DNA from: Nitrospirota bacterium
Lineage (GTDB): Bacteria > Nitrospirota > JACRHJ01
Reading direction: 5' to 3'
DNA length: 33,542 nucleotides
Assembly: GCA_021789495.1 (NCBI GenBank)
Contig: JAJYJM010000015.1
Location: forward strand, 1 to 33,542
Shown: piece by piece, positions 33,300 through 33,542 of the stretch
Position numbering within the stretch: position 1 is the first letter of the stretch
How the letters are laid out: each line of letters begins with the position of its first letter
Position numbers and translations under genes: made by a program
The notes under the pieces: model-generated
Databases searched by the model: none
What the model saw: the letters and a program-made list of their open reading frames with translations, nothing else
Told to the model about the DNA's origin: nothing

Positions 33300-33542
33300 T
33301 ATCTTATTTCCCCCCATACCGCAATCCTTACCGCTGCGAAAATAACCATTCCCAATACCGCCGTGGCATACATCAGCCGCACGGCTTCGCTTATTCTCTC
33401 CGGCGCGAGCGGGCGCGAGGCCTCACCGATGAACGGTTTTGTGGATTTCACGCCGAAATAGGAGCTTTCTCCTCCAAGTCGCACTCCGAGCGCGCCGGCA
33501 GCCGCCGCTTCAGGATAGCCGCTGTTGGGGCTTGGATGATTG
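33299..33542 (-). CDS. cbiB: Adenosylcobinamide-phosphate synthase, C-terminal part (5' end outside window)
   Basis: The minus strand is open from the window edge to a TAA at 33299-33301 and encodes NHPSPNSGYPEAAAAGALGV followed by RLGGESSYFGV. The 'SPNSGxPEAAxAGALGVxLGG' block is the signature of CbiB/CobD-type membrane proteins, which attach aminopropanol phosphate to adenosylcobyric acid. A C-terminal transmembrane helix ('LMYATAVLGMVIFAAVRIAV') ends the protein. About 80 of the usual 310-320 residues are visible. It overlaps the cobD start, so the two consecutive steps of the aminopropanol branch are translationally coupled. Confidence 0.92.
   Translation of the reverse strand, partial: NHPSPNSGYPEAAAAGALGVRLGGESSYFGVKSTKPFIGEASRPLAPERISEAVRLMYATAVLGMVIFAAVRIAVWGEIR

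Overview
The window is a dense, mostly housekeeping bacterial chromosome segment of roughly 55-60% GC (estimated by eye). 30 of 33 genes lie on the minus strand, packed with 1-4 nt overlaps (ATGA, TAATG). The gene set suggests a Desulfobacterota/Nitrospirota-like lineage: alpha/beta glycyl-tRNA synthetase next to recO and ppdK, small-type PurL with separate PurQ and PurS, split glycine decarboxylase, and precorrin-type cobalamin methyltransferases. From memory, recO-glyQ-glyS-ppdK is a Geobacter-like order. The taxonomic placement is inference and not firm.

Layout from left to right. 1-2967 (minus): tgt-yajC-cbiL(cobI)-cbiF(cobM, cut by the edge), transcribed from a near-consensus promoter. 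3047-3719 (plus): a nucleotidyltransferase plus a 63-aa partner, a candidate toxin-antitoxin-like module. 3890-5137 (minus): a DEAD-box RNA helicase with a long leader. 5495-6637 (plus): a nitronate monooxygenase/FabK-like flavoprotein. 6638-7170: no intact gene, an IS1595-type transposase remnant and a dispersed repeat. 7171-14722 (minus): glyQ-glyS-ppdK-ribD-ribE. 14768-18805 (minus): polysaccharide deacetylase, an AT-rich membrane protein, a B12-type radical SAM enzyme, radC and recO. 18809-25695 (minus): purB-purC-purS-purQ-purL-purF. 25695-27882 (minus): ribBA-ribH-nusB. 28066-33542 (minus): cbiB (cut by the edge)-cobD-gcvT-gcvPA and a Na/phosphate cotransporter.

Functional grouping. The pur genes cover PRPP amination (PurF), FGAM synthesis (PurLQS), SAICAR synthesis (PurC) and adenylosuccinate lyase (PurB). 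RibBA, RibD, RibH and RibE form a complete route from GTP and ribulose-5-phosphate to riboflavin, split into two loci. Cobalamin genes sit at both edges. The glycine cleavage genes are only T and P-alpha.

Two patterns go beyond ordinary annotation. First, several families of short palindromic dispersed repeats occupy almost every gap and also run into genes: they form the C-termini of RibD, GcvT and the deacetylase, part of the CobD N-terminus, the recO Shine-Dalgarno region, and possibly a 17-residue insertion in Tgt. Second, several genes that begin transcription units (tgt, the nucleotidyltransferase, gcvT, perhaps the radical SAM gene) have promoter-like elements that place the transcript start at or within a few bases of the start codon, so leaderless mRNAs are likely alongside normal Shine-Dalgarno genes.
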